Shown here: positions 25,417 to 33,959 of the stretch, piece by piece | Layout of the letters: each line of letters starts with the position of its first letter | Numbering within the stretch: position 1 is the stretch's first letter | Assembly: GCA_038040445.1 (NCBI GenBank) | Contig: JBBPIG010000005.1 | Coordinates: forward strand, 197,690-261,689 | Length of the DNA stretch: 64,000 nt | Direction of reading: 5' to 3' | DNA from: Acidobacteriota bacterium | Lineage (GTDB): Bacteria > Acidobacteriota > Blastocatellia > UBA7656 | Translations under genes and position numbers: made by a program | Notes under the pieces: generated by a model | Told to the model about the DNA's origin: nothing | What the model saw: only the letters and a program-made list of their open reading frames with translations | The model's database searches: none

Positions 25417-28272
25417 TCAATTGATGTGCTCCGCTTCATCTTGTAAGAGAAGCGATTCATCTATCGCCACAAGCCTGTCAGCGGTCAGCCCACGCGGATA
25501 CTGCGTAGCCAGCCACGCGATGCACTCCGCCAGTGTCCATTCCGGCTTTAACATGGCAACTCGCGCTCGCGCGTTTCGCTCGTCTGGATTGCTGGTGAAC
25601 GTCCACAACTCCATTGGCGATAGATCCACCTGGACCATCTCTACTATCTTGTCGTCGCCTGCACCGAGCACCAGTAGGAACTGAGCATGCGATCCAGGCA
25701 CGTTTCGGATTGCGCTTAGGGCGCCTACAGCACCCGGCGACAGCCCTGCATCTTGAACAAGCTTGTCGTAGTCGCCGATCTGCTTCCCAATGAGCTTCAC
25801 GCCTGCCGTCTTTGTGAGATCGTGGACATGTTGAAAATCCTGATAGCCCTGGCTAGCAAGCATGGTGACAACATTCTCTTTTCGTCCCATTCGCGCGCCC
25901 CTTTTGATGACCTTCAGGATCGCGGGGTAACGGTCCACGATCTTGTGAACCTCATCAAAGGCCAGCAACGTGGGCGCTCGCGTGCCGTCTTCATTCAGTC
26001 GCCCGATCGAGCGCGTCACCTTCGCAGCGACCCGATATGCCAGCGACTCCTGCACTCTCGGTGGGAACATCTCAAGGCTATCCAGTTCATACACGTCGAA
26101 CGGCGAATCTACTGCGAAGTCTGGGTGTGTCGGGGCGTCGAGCCACGGATGATCACGGAAACGTTCCAAAGCCAGACTGAGCGACTCCGCACGCTCCTGT
26201 GCTGCCTTGTGCTTGAATGGATAGCTCTTCAGAAGCTCGAGAAGATGTACGTGCGTTGGTTCGTGTTTGGGCAAGCCAGGCGCGTTCCGTGGCGCTTCGT
26301 TCTTGTACACCTCGCTCACAAGCGTGTTGAGGATGTCCTCGGCAAGCGAGTCCGTCTCACGCGCTTGCGCCAGTTGCATTAAGTCTCCGACCACGAAACC
26401 TACTTGCACTTCATCAGGCGGCTCGCCAGCCGCAAGTCCGTCGTAATCCCATACATTGATCGTTCGGGTCTCACTCAGGGTAAACCTTAGATGCCTTCCT
26501 TTCAGCACATCCACCAACGGCCCAAGCGACTCGCCAAAATCCACCGCTCGCACCCGCGCCTCTCGCCTGCTACCGAGCACATCCGTTATCGTTCGGGCCA
26601 TCAGCACCGACTTCCCGCCTCCGGGAGCCGCAACGATCAGCACCAGTGGCGAGGGGATTTGAGCGCGATCGTAAAGATCGAATCCGATCAGTCGGCCACT
26701 CGGCGTCGAGAACAATGTGTGTGGACGTAATGCGCCTTGCCAGGTTGATTCGCTGGGCACAAGCGCCGCGAGCGAATGCGCCGTCTCCGTTATCTCCCTG
26801 CCGGTTGGCCGGGCGTCGCATTCGCCTACAAGCGATCTGTGATAGATCGCCCGCAATGCTGCCGGTTCTTCCCTGGAAGCGTCTGCTCCCGGCATTCTCC
26901 GCATCGCAGTCACCAACTCTTCACAGTAGCCGTCGAGCAACGACACCGACTCCGATAGCTCTGCTTCGGTACATGCGGGCGGGCCATACACAACTGCGTA
27001 CATCCGCGTCTTAACGACCGCTTCTCGTTCACCCGTCAGCTCACTTCGCACGCTCTCAAGGTCACCCATTGCGGCTCGCGCTTCGGGAGTCTCGCGCAGT
27101 CGTCCATCTGCTCGGAGCCGCGTTCTGCGTACTTGGCGAATTCGTTTATCCAGGAGCTTCACTGCCTTTCGTTGGTCGGGATAAACAAACTCGGCGACAA
27201 CCGTATGGCGAAAGTTCAAATCGGCGTCGAGCATCAGGGACCGGAGCACATTCGCCCGAATCACCGGCTGTGGCGGCACGAACATGCTTACGACTGCGGC
27301 GGGATGCGAACCGTGCAACATGAAAGGACCTTGGTTCGAGATAGTCTCGCCACACAGGTAATCCCTCAGATCGACTCCCGGCTCATCAGGCAGCAGCGGC
27401 GCTCCTTCGGCATTCTGGCGATGACCCAAGTACACCGCTTCCCATAGCTCATCCCGACTTAGTCGCTTCATCTCTAGAGGGCTCTCGCGCTCAATGAGAC
27501 GAAAGACTCGCTCCGCCTCGATCCGCGCTTCTCTCTCATCGCTTTCGATTCGGCGAATGATCCCCTCATCCGAACTGCTCTCCCAGCCCGCTGAAATGGC
27601 GGCGGCAAACTTCATCCATCCGTGTCTCTTGATCTCACGGCTCACAGCCGGCACGAAGTTATTCAGTCCTCTGCCGTGCGCGTCGCTGCTGTGTTTGACC
27701 GGCACTCGCACCCACAGCGTCAGCACCGATTGCTTGAATGCGCCTCTCAGCGCCGCTTCCTGGTAGTACTGCACACCCAAGCTATGAAACAGCGCCGCGT
27801 CCGCGTGCGTCCTTCCTTCGTCTCTCGTCGCTACGTGCCGAAATACCGCCCGACCCGGATCAGCTCCAACAGAGAGCCGAAACTGAAGCACCGTGCCGGG
27901 CGGCTTCCTCACTGCCAACAGCCGGGCGATCGTGTCCGCGCGCGCTTCGATTACGTGATCATCTCCAAACACCGTAGGCGCCAGCTCCAGTCGATAGCCC
28001 ATCGTGTATGACCCGTCCGCGTGTCGCAGCGCCGCTTCATATATCCCTACAATCGACGAATCCCGCTTACGACCGGGCGGTGAACCAAGATAACGCCGCT
28101 CTCTCTCCAACATCTCTATCTCGTCATACACGGCGGCCCGAGAACTACCGTTGAATTCTTTCAACTCGCCACGAGCACTCACATAGACCGGAATTAGTCG
28201 CACGGCAGTTCCGAGGCCGATTCCTAGCCCGGCAACTCCAGCCGCCCCCGCAATAATCAGTCCCGGCTCCAT
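25417..28272 (-). CDS. VirB4/TrbE family T4SS ATPase
   Basis: The start is set at the ATG at 28272 because AGGAGG lies 6-7 nt upstream; an in-frame GTG eight codons earlier lacks a site. The product is 951 residues. An N-terminal membrane segment (GLIIAGAAGVAGLGIGLG) precedes a CagE/VirB4-type domain, then a P-loop (AAPGGGKS, with G551-S555). A Walker B motif, TLLAFDEVH, has D773 and E774, and an ASQGYQD motif III-like segment follows. VirB4 powers pilus assembly and DNA transfer. It is longer than typical TrbE (about 850), mainly in its N-terminal half. Confidence 0.88.
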   Translation of the reverse strand: MEPGLIIAGAAGVAGLGIGLGTAVRLIPVYVSARGELKEFNGSSRAAVYDEIEMLERERRYLGSPPGRKRDSSIVGIYEAALRHADGSYTMGYRLELAPTVFGDDHVIEARADTIARLLAVRKPPGTVLQFRLSVGADPGRAVFRHVATRDEGRTHADAALFHSLGVQYYQEAALRGAFKQSVLTLWVRVPVKHSSDAHGRGLNNFVPAVSREIKRHGWMKFAAAISAGWESSSDEGIIRRIESDEREARIEAERVFRLIERESPLEMKRLSRDELWEAVYLGHRQNAEGAPLLPDEPGVDLRDYLCGETISNQGPFMLHGSHPAAVVSMFVPPQPVIRANVLRSLMLDADLNFRHTVVAEFVYPDQRKAVKLLDKRIRQVRRTRLRADGRLRETPEARAAMGDLESVRSELTGEREAVVKTRMYAVVYGPPACTEAELSESVSLLDGYCEELVTAMRRMPGADASREEPAALRAIYHRSLVGECDARPTGREITETAHSLAALVPSESTWQGALRPHTLFSTPSGRLIGFDLYDRAQIPSPLVLIVAAPGGGKSVLMARTITDVLGSRREARVRAVDFGESLGPLVDVLKGRHLRFTLSETRTINVWDYDGLAAGEPPDEVQVGFVVGDLMQLAQARETDSLAEDILNTLVSEVYKNEAPRNAPGLPKHEPTHVHLLELLKSYPFKHKAAQERAESLSLALERFRDHPWLDAPTHPDFAVDSPFDVYELDSLEMFPPRVQESLAYRVAAKVTRSIGRLNEDGTRAPTLLAFDEVHKIVDRYPAILKVIKRGARMGRKENVVTMLASQGYQDFQHVHDLTKTAGVKLIGKQIGDYDKLVQDAGLSPGAVGALSAIRNVPGSHAQFLLVLGAGDDKIVEMVQVDLSPMELWTFTSNPDERNARARVAMLKPEWTLAECIAWLATQYPRGLTADRLVAIDESLLLQDEAEHIN

Positions 28273-28330
28273 TCGCGCCTCCTGAAACGTCAGCACAAAA
28301 GGGGTACAGTTGCGCGCCCCATGCTCCCTA

Positions 28331-28663
28331 TCAGTTCTTGATCCACAACCGACCGCCGCGAATTAGATCACTCGGTAGTCGCCTACGATGGTCAGCGTGT
28401 TCCACCAGCGCTCGCAGGTGGTGTTGCAGCCAGTGCGGTTTCTTTCCCACTCGAATCAAATTCAGCGCAGCGATAGTCACTACCATCGCCAGCACTGTCG
28501 TTATCAACTCGAGCGGGATCTTCCACAGCTTGAGATCGAGCAAGTATGGAATTGTGTAGCTCAAGAGTCCTGCCGCCAGCACAATCTTCCAATCGCTCGA
28601 CACAACACCGAATACCGTTACCGGCAGGTATATCTGTGAACGAACCGCACGTGGCCGCAACAT
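28331..28663 (-). CDS. VirB3/TrbD-like T4SS membrane protein
   Basis: This 110-residue protein has two adjacent membrane helices (about 27-43 and 50-70) between short charged ends. It opens with RSQIYLPVTVFGV, as VirB3/TrbD proteins do (their early residues are short and precede two helices). It lies between the pilin and VirB4 genes, the canonical position. Assignment relies on topology, size and order as much as on sequence. Confidence 0.68.
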   Translation of the reverse strand: MLRPRAVRSQIYLPVTVFGVVSSDWKIVLAAGLLSYTIPYLLDLKLWKIPLELITTVLAMVVTIAALNLIRVGKKPHWLQHHLRALVEHADHRRRLPSDLIRGGRLWIKN

Positions 28664-28699
28664 AAATGGTCAAACTCCTTTCTCCTCGTGCAAGAAGAA

Positions 28700-29164
28700 T
28701 CACTGACCGACATCAGTGTCTACATCAACGGCCTGGCCTTTTGCGAAGCTATAGGCCAGCGACGCGATTCCGCCAAACGCCATCGACGCTCCCCCTCCAA
28801 TGAACTGGCGTGCGTACGGCTTCTCGAGAAAGATATTTACGGTTCCCCAGGCGACTGCTCCTATGCCAAGCAGGAACAGAATATTCCTCGCCCAACGAAT
28901 GGCTTCGCGCACGCCGTTGCCCACAGTCTGGTCTGAACCGCCGAAGATATTGCCTCCGGGCGATTGCGCCAGCACCGGGCACGTGATTACAAGAACCATA
29001 AAAATGAGCGCGAGCAATGGCTCGACCATCCTTATGAACACTGCTGCGCGAATCAGCTTCTCACCGGCTCGCGCGATCCGAGATTGTTCGCGAATCTCTT
29101 CGTCAAGCGCCGGTCGCGCAGACCGAGTTCTCAAGTTACTTCTCATCCGCTTCCAGTCCCACAT
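28700..29164 (-). CDS. VirB2/TrbC-like pilin
   Basis: The ATG at 29164 follows GGAGGTATGT, so I prefer it over a GTG four codons earlier that overlaps the ribosome site. The product is 154 residues: a charged 40-residue N-terminus, a signal/membrane segment ending in PVLAQ, and then two hydrophobic helices (ILFLLGIGAVAWGTVNIFL and FIGGGASMAFGGIASLAY) joined by a short loop. This is the two-helix prepilin plan of VirB2/TrbC. The N-terminal extension is longer than usual. It is the first gene of the minus-strand T4SS operon. Confidence 0.75.
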   Translation of the reverse strand: MWDWKRMRSNLRTRSARPALDEEIREQSRIARAGEKLIRAAVFIRMVEPLLALIFMVLVITCPVLAQSPGGNIFGGSDQTVGNGVREAIRWARNILFLLGIGAVAWGTVNIFLEKPYARQFIGGGASMAFGGIASLAYSFAKGQAVDVDTDVGQ

Positions 29165-29176
29165 ACATACCTCCAC

Positions 29177-29210
29177 TTATTCAGAGTCACTGATTATTCA
29201 GAGTCACTGA
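29177..29210. repeat. two perfect tandem 17-bp repeats upstream of the T4SS pilin gene
   Basis: TTATTCAGAGTCACTGA occurs twice in direct tandem (29177-29193 and 29194-29210) with no mismatch. The pair lies 13 nt upstream of the virB2 start, beside the strong hairpin that begins at 29218. Tandem direct repeats here fit a regulator-binding site or part of an oriT-like region. Which one cannot be told from sequence alone. Confidence 0.6.
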
Positions 29211-29217
29211 CGAAAAT

Positions 29218-29241
29218 GTTGGGGACCCGTCGGTCCCCAAC
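29218..29241. promoter_or_regulatory. 10-bp GC-rich stem with a 4-nt loop in the divergent T4SS spacer
   Basis: GTTGGGGACC and GGTCCCCAAC pair perfectly around CGTC. It lies 8 nt after the 17-bp tandem repeats and between the divergent virB2 and lytic transglycosylase genes. No T-run follows on either strand, so it is not a convincing terminator. A protein-binding dyad, an attenuator-like element or an oriT arm are the options. Confidence 0.45.
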
Positions 29242-29274
29242 GATAGTCCTTCCTTTGGAGAGTTCGAATGCCGG

Positions 29275-29313
29275 CTGAGCCGCGCGGCCAAGCTGTTCGG
29301 CGCGACAGCTCAG
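29275..29313. promoter_or_regulatory. imperfect GC-rich hairpin in the divergent T4SS spacer
   Basis: CTGAGC (29275-29280) with CGCGC (29281-29285) pairs with GCGCG (29300-29304) and GCTCAG (29308-29313), leaving a 3-nt bulge. With the tandem 17-bp repeats and the 10-bp hairpin it makes three structured elements within about 140 nt. This could be a control region for the two operon halves or a transfer origin. Confidence 0.35.
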
Positions 29314-29451
29314 TTCAAAGAGCGTGCCAAAGAAGCAGTAGGACGAGTGACAACTAGTCAGAGGCACCAGGGCGAATCCTTGAAGTCCATCACAACCTAC
29401 TAGGATTGGCTCGAAGCTGTGCGGGCATCGGGGTTGCCTTGTACAACATTC

Positions 29452-30096
29452 ATGAGAACTCTCTTGCTCATCGCTATTCTCACTATTCCCGTTCCAGTAG
29501 CTGCACAAACACACGCTGGCAGAAGCTCTGATATTTCTCTTACTATCCAACGAGCCGTTGCTTTTCATCCCGCCATCAGAGCCGCAGCGGCGCGCAACGC
29601 TCTCGATCCTCACTTGCTCTGGACTATCGCTTACCTTGAGACGCGCTTTCGCCCGCAGCTTGTCTCGCATAAGGGAGCCTGCGGATTGATGCAGTTCATT
29701 CCTGCGACCGGACGTAGGTATGGCTTACTCACCCGCAGTGATTTGCACGATCCTCTTCGATCGATCGACGCTGCCGCGAGGTATGTCAGAGACCTCAATA
29801 TGATGTTTGATGGAAGGATTGACCTAGTGCTGGCCGGCTATAACGCTGGTGAGAATGCAGTCATTAACTCAGGCTATAAAGTGCCGCCCTACCGGGAAAC
29901 TCGAAGTTACGTTACGCGAGGAGTATCGGTCTTCAAACGGATAGCTCAGACAAACATCTTGTCTCTGGAGCCGGGTCTGCAGGTTAGAACGACCGACGTC
30001 ACACGAGCTATCTCCTCCGCCAATCGTCCTCCGCTCCGGTATCACCCTGCTCCCTCGGGAACTCAGTCCACCCGCTCTATTTACTTTCGCCAGTAA
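29452..30096 (+). CDS. VirB1-like lytic transglycosylase
   Basis: The ATG at 29452 begins a signal peptide (MRTLLLIAILTIPVPVAAQ), so I use it instead of a start 11 codons upstream. The product is 214 residues. It has the SLT fold markers: catalytic Glu in WTIAYLETRF, KGACGLMQFIPATG, and LAGYNAGENAV. It cleaves peptidoglycan glycan strands to let the T4SS pass the wall. It is the first plus-strand gene, divergent from virB2. Confidence 0.85.
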   Translation: MRTLLLIAILTIPVPVAAQTHAGRSSDISLTIQRAVAFHPAIRAAAARNALDPHLLWTIAYLETRFRPQLVSHKGACGLMQFIPATGRRYGLLTRSDLHDPLRSIDAAARYVRDLNMMFDGRIDLVLAGYNAGENAVINSGYKVPPYRETRSYVTRGVSVFKRIAQTNILSLEPGLQVRTTDVTRAISSANRPPLRYHPAPSGTQSTRSIYFRQ

Positions 30097-30494
30097 GCCA
30101 GACTTACTCAGGTCACCTTCCCAGACAAGTCACCGCGAGCATGAGCAGCATTGTGTTCAATCCTCTACAGGCAGCGCTCGCAGCTGCTAGGGGGTACTTT
30201 TTTCGACCCACTGGGTTCATTTTTCGACCTGAGGGTTCTATTTTTGTACCCCTCTTCAAACGCTATTGTCGCGATAGCGCATAATGGCTTTTGACAAATC
30301 TACACCGAGTAGCGTTTCGCAAGCGACTTGAAACGGAAGCAGCAACGAACAGTCATTTAATCAAAACCATCTTCTGACTATGTTGGAGTGTAACGGCCAT
30401 TTACGTTTCTGGCTCACCCAAACGATTTGTTTGCTGCTGCTGAAAAGCGCAAACTAACAGCGGCTCTTGGGAATCTTCTTAAACAGACCCTAGA
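30097..30494. other. spacer between the lytic transglycosylase and mkoA, with repeat array
   Basis: About 400 nt without a gene. It contains a 21-bp-period array near its middle. Beyond the array lies a small inverted repeat, CGCTAT/ATAGCG (30261-30266 and 30274-30279). A perfect TTGACA (30291-30296) follows, but no matching -10 box lies at standard distance, so I do not call a promoter. The mkoA promoter is presumably between the array and 30495. Confidence 0.5.
30191..30254. repeat. array of three 21-bp-period units, left copy
   Basis: TTTTTCGACC-type boxes recur with their CGACC/GTACC parts beginning at 30204, 30225 and 30246, an exact 21-bp period. The last unit reads TTTTTGTACCCCTC. The array is bounded by GGGGTAC at 30191-30197 and GTACCCC at 30246-30252, an inverted pair. 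A related array is at 35764-35824, on the far side of the Mokosh genes. Period and repeat number resemble plasmid iterons or a regulator array. Confidence 0.7.
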
Positions 30495-33400
30495 ATGGAA
30501 ACTAGAATAATCAACAATCAATATGCGCTCACACCCTTAGTGAAGAAAGGTGGCATGGCAGAGGTGTACCGAGCGGCCGATCTCTATCATTCCGGGCGCA
30601 CAGTGGCCCTTAAGCTATTCACGGCGGCAAATGTCGATGAGGACATGGTTGCTGAGTCGTTTAAGCGCGAGACTCTTGCGCTCAAGGAACTCAAGCACGA
30701 ATCGATTGTAGAGTTGCTTGATGTGGGAACTGACAGGGAGACAGGCCGACACTTCATTGTGCTTGAGTGGATTGAAGGTGACCTTTCTGACTGGCTGACC
30801 ACTTCTTCTCTCACGGGGTGGGATTCCTTTTATGAGACAATAGGTCAGGATGTTCTGCGAGCGCTAGCATTTGCTCACAACCGCAATGTTATTCACCGCG
30901 ACCTCAAGACGAAGAATATCCTTATCGACCAGAACGGCCGTGTGAAGCTCATAGACTTTGGGATCGCGCAACTGAAGAGCGCCATTCAGTCGGCGGTGAC
31001 GCTTGTGGACTTCATTTCTCCTCCATTTACGCCCAGGGAGATTGATGATGGTGAATACAGCTACACTCGTGACCTATATGGCTTTGGCGTTGTCGTATTG
31101 GACTGTCTCACAACTGTGGAATTGCGAGACTACCCTGATGTCTATGCGGCGCTGGGGAACCTTAATGTACCTCCAGATGTCTTTCAACTCATAGAACGGT
31201 GCGTTTCCGTCAATCCTGCCGATCGGCCCGTCCACGCTGGCATCCTTCTGCAAGAACTAGACAATATTCGGGCCAGGTGCTTCCTAGAAAGAATCCCAAA
31301 GTCATACTGTCATCTTCGCCTCGCCGCAACAGCCCTTAACACACTTCGAACACGGTTTAGGTTGCGGTTAGAGGCAGACTTGCAGAAGGCGATTCTCGAT
31401 GATCTCGGAGCCGAGTGCGGTATAGAGCCTTACAGATCGCCGAAAGACGAAGGAGTTCCAACGATCCCACTGCACGACGGCGACTATACATTATTTGGAA
31501 CGTCATACCTTTATCGCGCTATGTTAAACGGACCGCAAGAAGACAGGCTTGTGATCGTAAATGCATGGCCATTCGATCCCTCCTATCTGGAGAAGAAGCG
31601 AGAAACGGCTTGGCCACTTCCCTACCAATTTAAGTTTGGTAACCCGCGTACGCTAGACGAAGGTCAGCGAACAATTCGTGAACTCCAGCTTGAAGTTGGG
31701 AAGCACCAAGCTGAACTCCAATCTAAACGAGTGGAGGATGCAGAGGAGCGACTGCTTCAGATTTGGAAAAAGACTCTAGATGCTAAAGCATTCATAGAGA
31801 GGAACCGAGAGCCCTCCCTTCAATATACAAATGTCTCGTTTGAAGGAAGGCGCGTTATTTTCCACTTAGTGGATCTACCTGACCGAGATCTCTTGGGCCA
31901 AGCACGGAGGGTCAAATTAACCGACGGGAACTATCTGCGTGGAGAGGTGGAGGAGATCCGAGTCGACAAGCTTCACCTATTTGCTGAACAACGAAATCAT
32001 GATCTAGTGCCAAAATCTGGGAAGCTTGAATTCGATACTAGCGCAGCCAACCAAGCAATTGATCGTCAGAAGAGGGCACTTGAGAGCGTGAGGTCCGATG
32101 AGGCAGTGCGGTCCGATCTTCGTTATTTAATAGTACAACCGGCTCAAGTGACAGTACCTGAGATTAGCGACGACCTTGAATTCTTCAATGCTTCGCTAGA
32201 CTCTGCAAAGCGTACGGCGGTCCAGAAGGCGCTTGGAACTCGTGACTTCCTCGTTGTCGAAGGACCTCCTGGCACAGGCAAGACCACCTTCATAACAGAA
32301 GTCATATTACAATACTTATCCCGCAATCCAGATGCGCGGATACTACTCGCATCGCAGACTCATGTTGCACTCGATAATGCGCTCGAGAAGATCAGTGACC
32401 ACATCGGAGAGTCGAAGCAGTTTTCGGATATCAAGCTTGTACGTATTGGCCGAAATGGAGACCCCCGCATCGCTCCAGCCGTCCACCATTTATTGGTTGA
32501 TAACCAGATGGACTCCTGGTGCGAGGAAGCGATTACTCAGGGGCGTGAATTTCTCAGTGACTGGGCCACGGACAGCAAGCTTTCACGTCATAATGTGGAA
32601 GTTGCTAAGGTGCTTAAAAAACTCAGCATTACGAATTCTGACATCGAAAACAAGGAGGCAAAGCTTGCGGATCTGCGCAAAGAGTTAAGCCGGCTCGATG
32701 AGGGGCTCCCTGATACGCCCTTCGACAAGTTACTGGGTGAAGGTGAAGTTGAGTTTACTTTATCCCTTAGGGACGACATTTATGCGGTTGATACGGACCT
32801 GAAGGCCGTGAGAAAGGAAGCAAGACAGCTTGCAGAGCAATTACGAAAGCTAGAACCAGACGTTGCCGATGATCTATTAAACTCTTCGCCGGCAGAGCTC
32901 GGAAGCTGGATTAGCGATTACTTGCCAGACAGTCCTGGCACCAGGATGTATCTTCAACTATTGAGCATCCAGTTGGAATGGGAACAAAGGTTCGGCCGAG
33001 GAAAAGATTTTCAGACAGCGCTATTTGCATCGTCGCATGTTGTAGCCGGAACCTGCATAGGAGCGGTAGGGGTTAAGGGAATTGCCGAGATCGATTACGA
33101 CCTCTGCATAGTCGATGAAGCGTCAAAGGCGACACCGACCGAGGCGTTAGTGCCCCTTTCGCGGTCTCGCAAGTGGATCCTCGTAGGAGATCAGCGACAG
33201 CTCTCTCCTTTTCAGGAAGACGCTCTTCAGGATCAGAACGTGCTAGAAAGCTTTCAGCTAACTCGTGATGACCTCAAGCGAACACTGTTCGACCATCTTG
33301 TGGAGAGCCTACCGCCTGAGTGTCGTTCGGCCTTAACTACTCAGCATCGGATGGTCCCCCCAATTGGGAATCTTATCAGCGAATGCTTTTATGACGGCGC

Positions 33401-33959
33401 GCTCAACAGTGCTAGGAAGGTTGAAGACAATCTTCTTGGGGGAGCGCTCAAAGCGCGGATAACATGGTTCTCAACTTCTCGATTGCAAAACAGGCAAGAG
33501 TACCAGCCGGGAAAAACGAGTTATGTGAATCCATGCGAAATATCAATCATTCTCCAAACTCTGAAACGAATTCAGTTCTTTGCCAAGATAGCAAAACGAC
33601 ATTACAGTGTCGGGGTGTTGACCGCGTATGCGGGTCAGAAGCGAGAGCTCGAACGCCAGTGTCGATCACAAAGCTGGGATATGCTCAACATTGAATGCAA
33701 TACGGTCGATGCTTTTCAGGGACGCGAGAAGGATGTCGTTATTTATTCGGTCACACGCTCAAATGACCTAGGAGACATCGGGTTTCTTCGCGAGATGAAG
33801 CGCATCAATGTCGCTCTCTCTAGAGGGCGCGATTACCTAGCGATCGTGGGCGACCACAAGTTCTGTAGGTCTTCATCTGGAGAGAATCCACTTAAGGATG
33901 TTGTGAAGTATATGGAGAGCCATCTTGGAGACTGTAGGATTGAAGAGGTTCGGGAATGA
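30495..33959 (+). CDS. mkoA: MkoA: Ser/Thr kinase fused to an SF1 helicase (Mokosh type I)
   Basis: This 1154-residue protein has an N-terminal kinase (about 10-260): glycine loop KKGGMAEVY, Lys40 in VALK, HRD at 134-136, and DFG at 154-156, all intact. A coiled region follows, then a superfamily 1 RNA/DNA helicase of the AAA_11/AAA_12 type (COG1112-like). The helicase has a P-loop, GPPGTGKT (590-597), a Walker B DEAS (874-877), VGDQRQLSPF, QHRMVPPIGN, and a C-terminal AFQGREKDV plus NVALSRGR. Kinase-helicase plus PLD nuclease is the type I Mokosh antiphage arrangement. It overlaps mkoB by 4 nt (ATGA). Between the helicase motifs is a helical insert of about 200 residues. Confidence 0.85.
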   Translation: METRIINNQYALTPLVKKGGMAEVYRAADLYHSGRTVALKLFTAANVDEDMVAESFKRETLALKELKHESIVELLDVGTDRETGRHFIVLEWIEGDLSDWLTTSSLTGWDSFYETIGQDVLRALAFAHNRNVIHRDLKTKNILIDQNGRVKLIDFGIAQLKSAIQSAVTLVDFISPPFTPREIDDGEYSYTRDLYGFGVVVLDCLTTVELRDYPDVYAALGNLNVPPDVFQLIERCVSVNPADRPVHAGILLQELDNIRARCFLERIPKSYCHLRLAATALNTLRTRFRLRLEADLQKAILDDLGAECGIEPYRSPKDEGVPTIPLHDGDYTLFGTSYLYRAMLNGPQEDRLVIVNAWPFDPSYLEKKRETAWPLPYQFKFGNPRTLDEGQRTIRELQLEVGKHQAELQSKRVEDAEERLLQIWKKTLDAKAFIERNREPSLQYTNVSFEGRRVIFHLVDLPDRDLLGQARRVKLTDGNYLRGEVEEIRVDKLHLFAEQRNHDLVPKSGKLEFDTSAANQAIDRQKRALESVRSDEAVRSDLRYLIVQPAQVTVPEISDDLEFFNASLDSAKRTAVQKALGTRDFLVVEGPPGTGKTTFITEVILQYLSRNPDARILLASQTHVALDNALEKISDHIGESKQFSDIKLVRIGRNGDPRIAPAVHHLLVDNQMDSWCEEAITQGREFLSDWATDSKLSRHNVEVAKVLKKLSITNSDIENKEAKLADLRKELSRLDEGLPDTPFDKLLGEGEVEFTLSLRDDIYAVDTDLKAVRKEARQLAEQLRKLEPDVADDLLNSSPAELGSWISDYLPDSPGTRMYLQLLSIQLEWEQRFGRGKDFQTALFASSHVVAGTCIGAVGVKGIAEIDYDLCIVDEASKATPTEALVPLSRSRKWILVGDQRQLSPFQEDALQDQNVLESFQLTRDDLKRTLFDHLVESLPPECRSALTTQHRMVPPIGNLISECFYDGALNSARKVEDNLLGGALKARITWFSTSRLQNRQEYQPGKTSYVNPCEISIILQTLKRIQFFAKIAKRHYSVGVLTAYAGQKRELERQCRSQSWDMLNIECNTVDAFQGREKDVVIYSVTRSNDLGDIGFLREMKRINVALSRGRDYLAIVGDHKFCRSSSGENPLKDVVKYMESHLGDCRIEEVRE

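Noticed and set aside
28296-28312. GGGGTACA matching part of the 21-bp-array end, near virB4
   Set aside because: Only an 8-mer match with no array around it; chance is sufficient.
30191-30254. Possible CRISPR-like array
   Set aside because: Units are about 10 bp with 11-bp gaps, far too short for CRISPR repeats and spacers, and there are only three copies.
30291-30296. Perfect TTGACA as a -35 box upstream of mkoA
   Set aside because: No acceptable -10 box at 16-18 bp, so a promoter is not supported.
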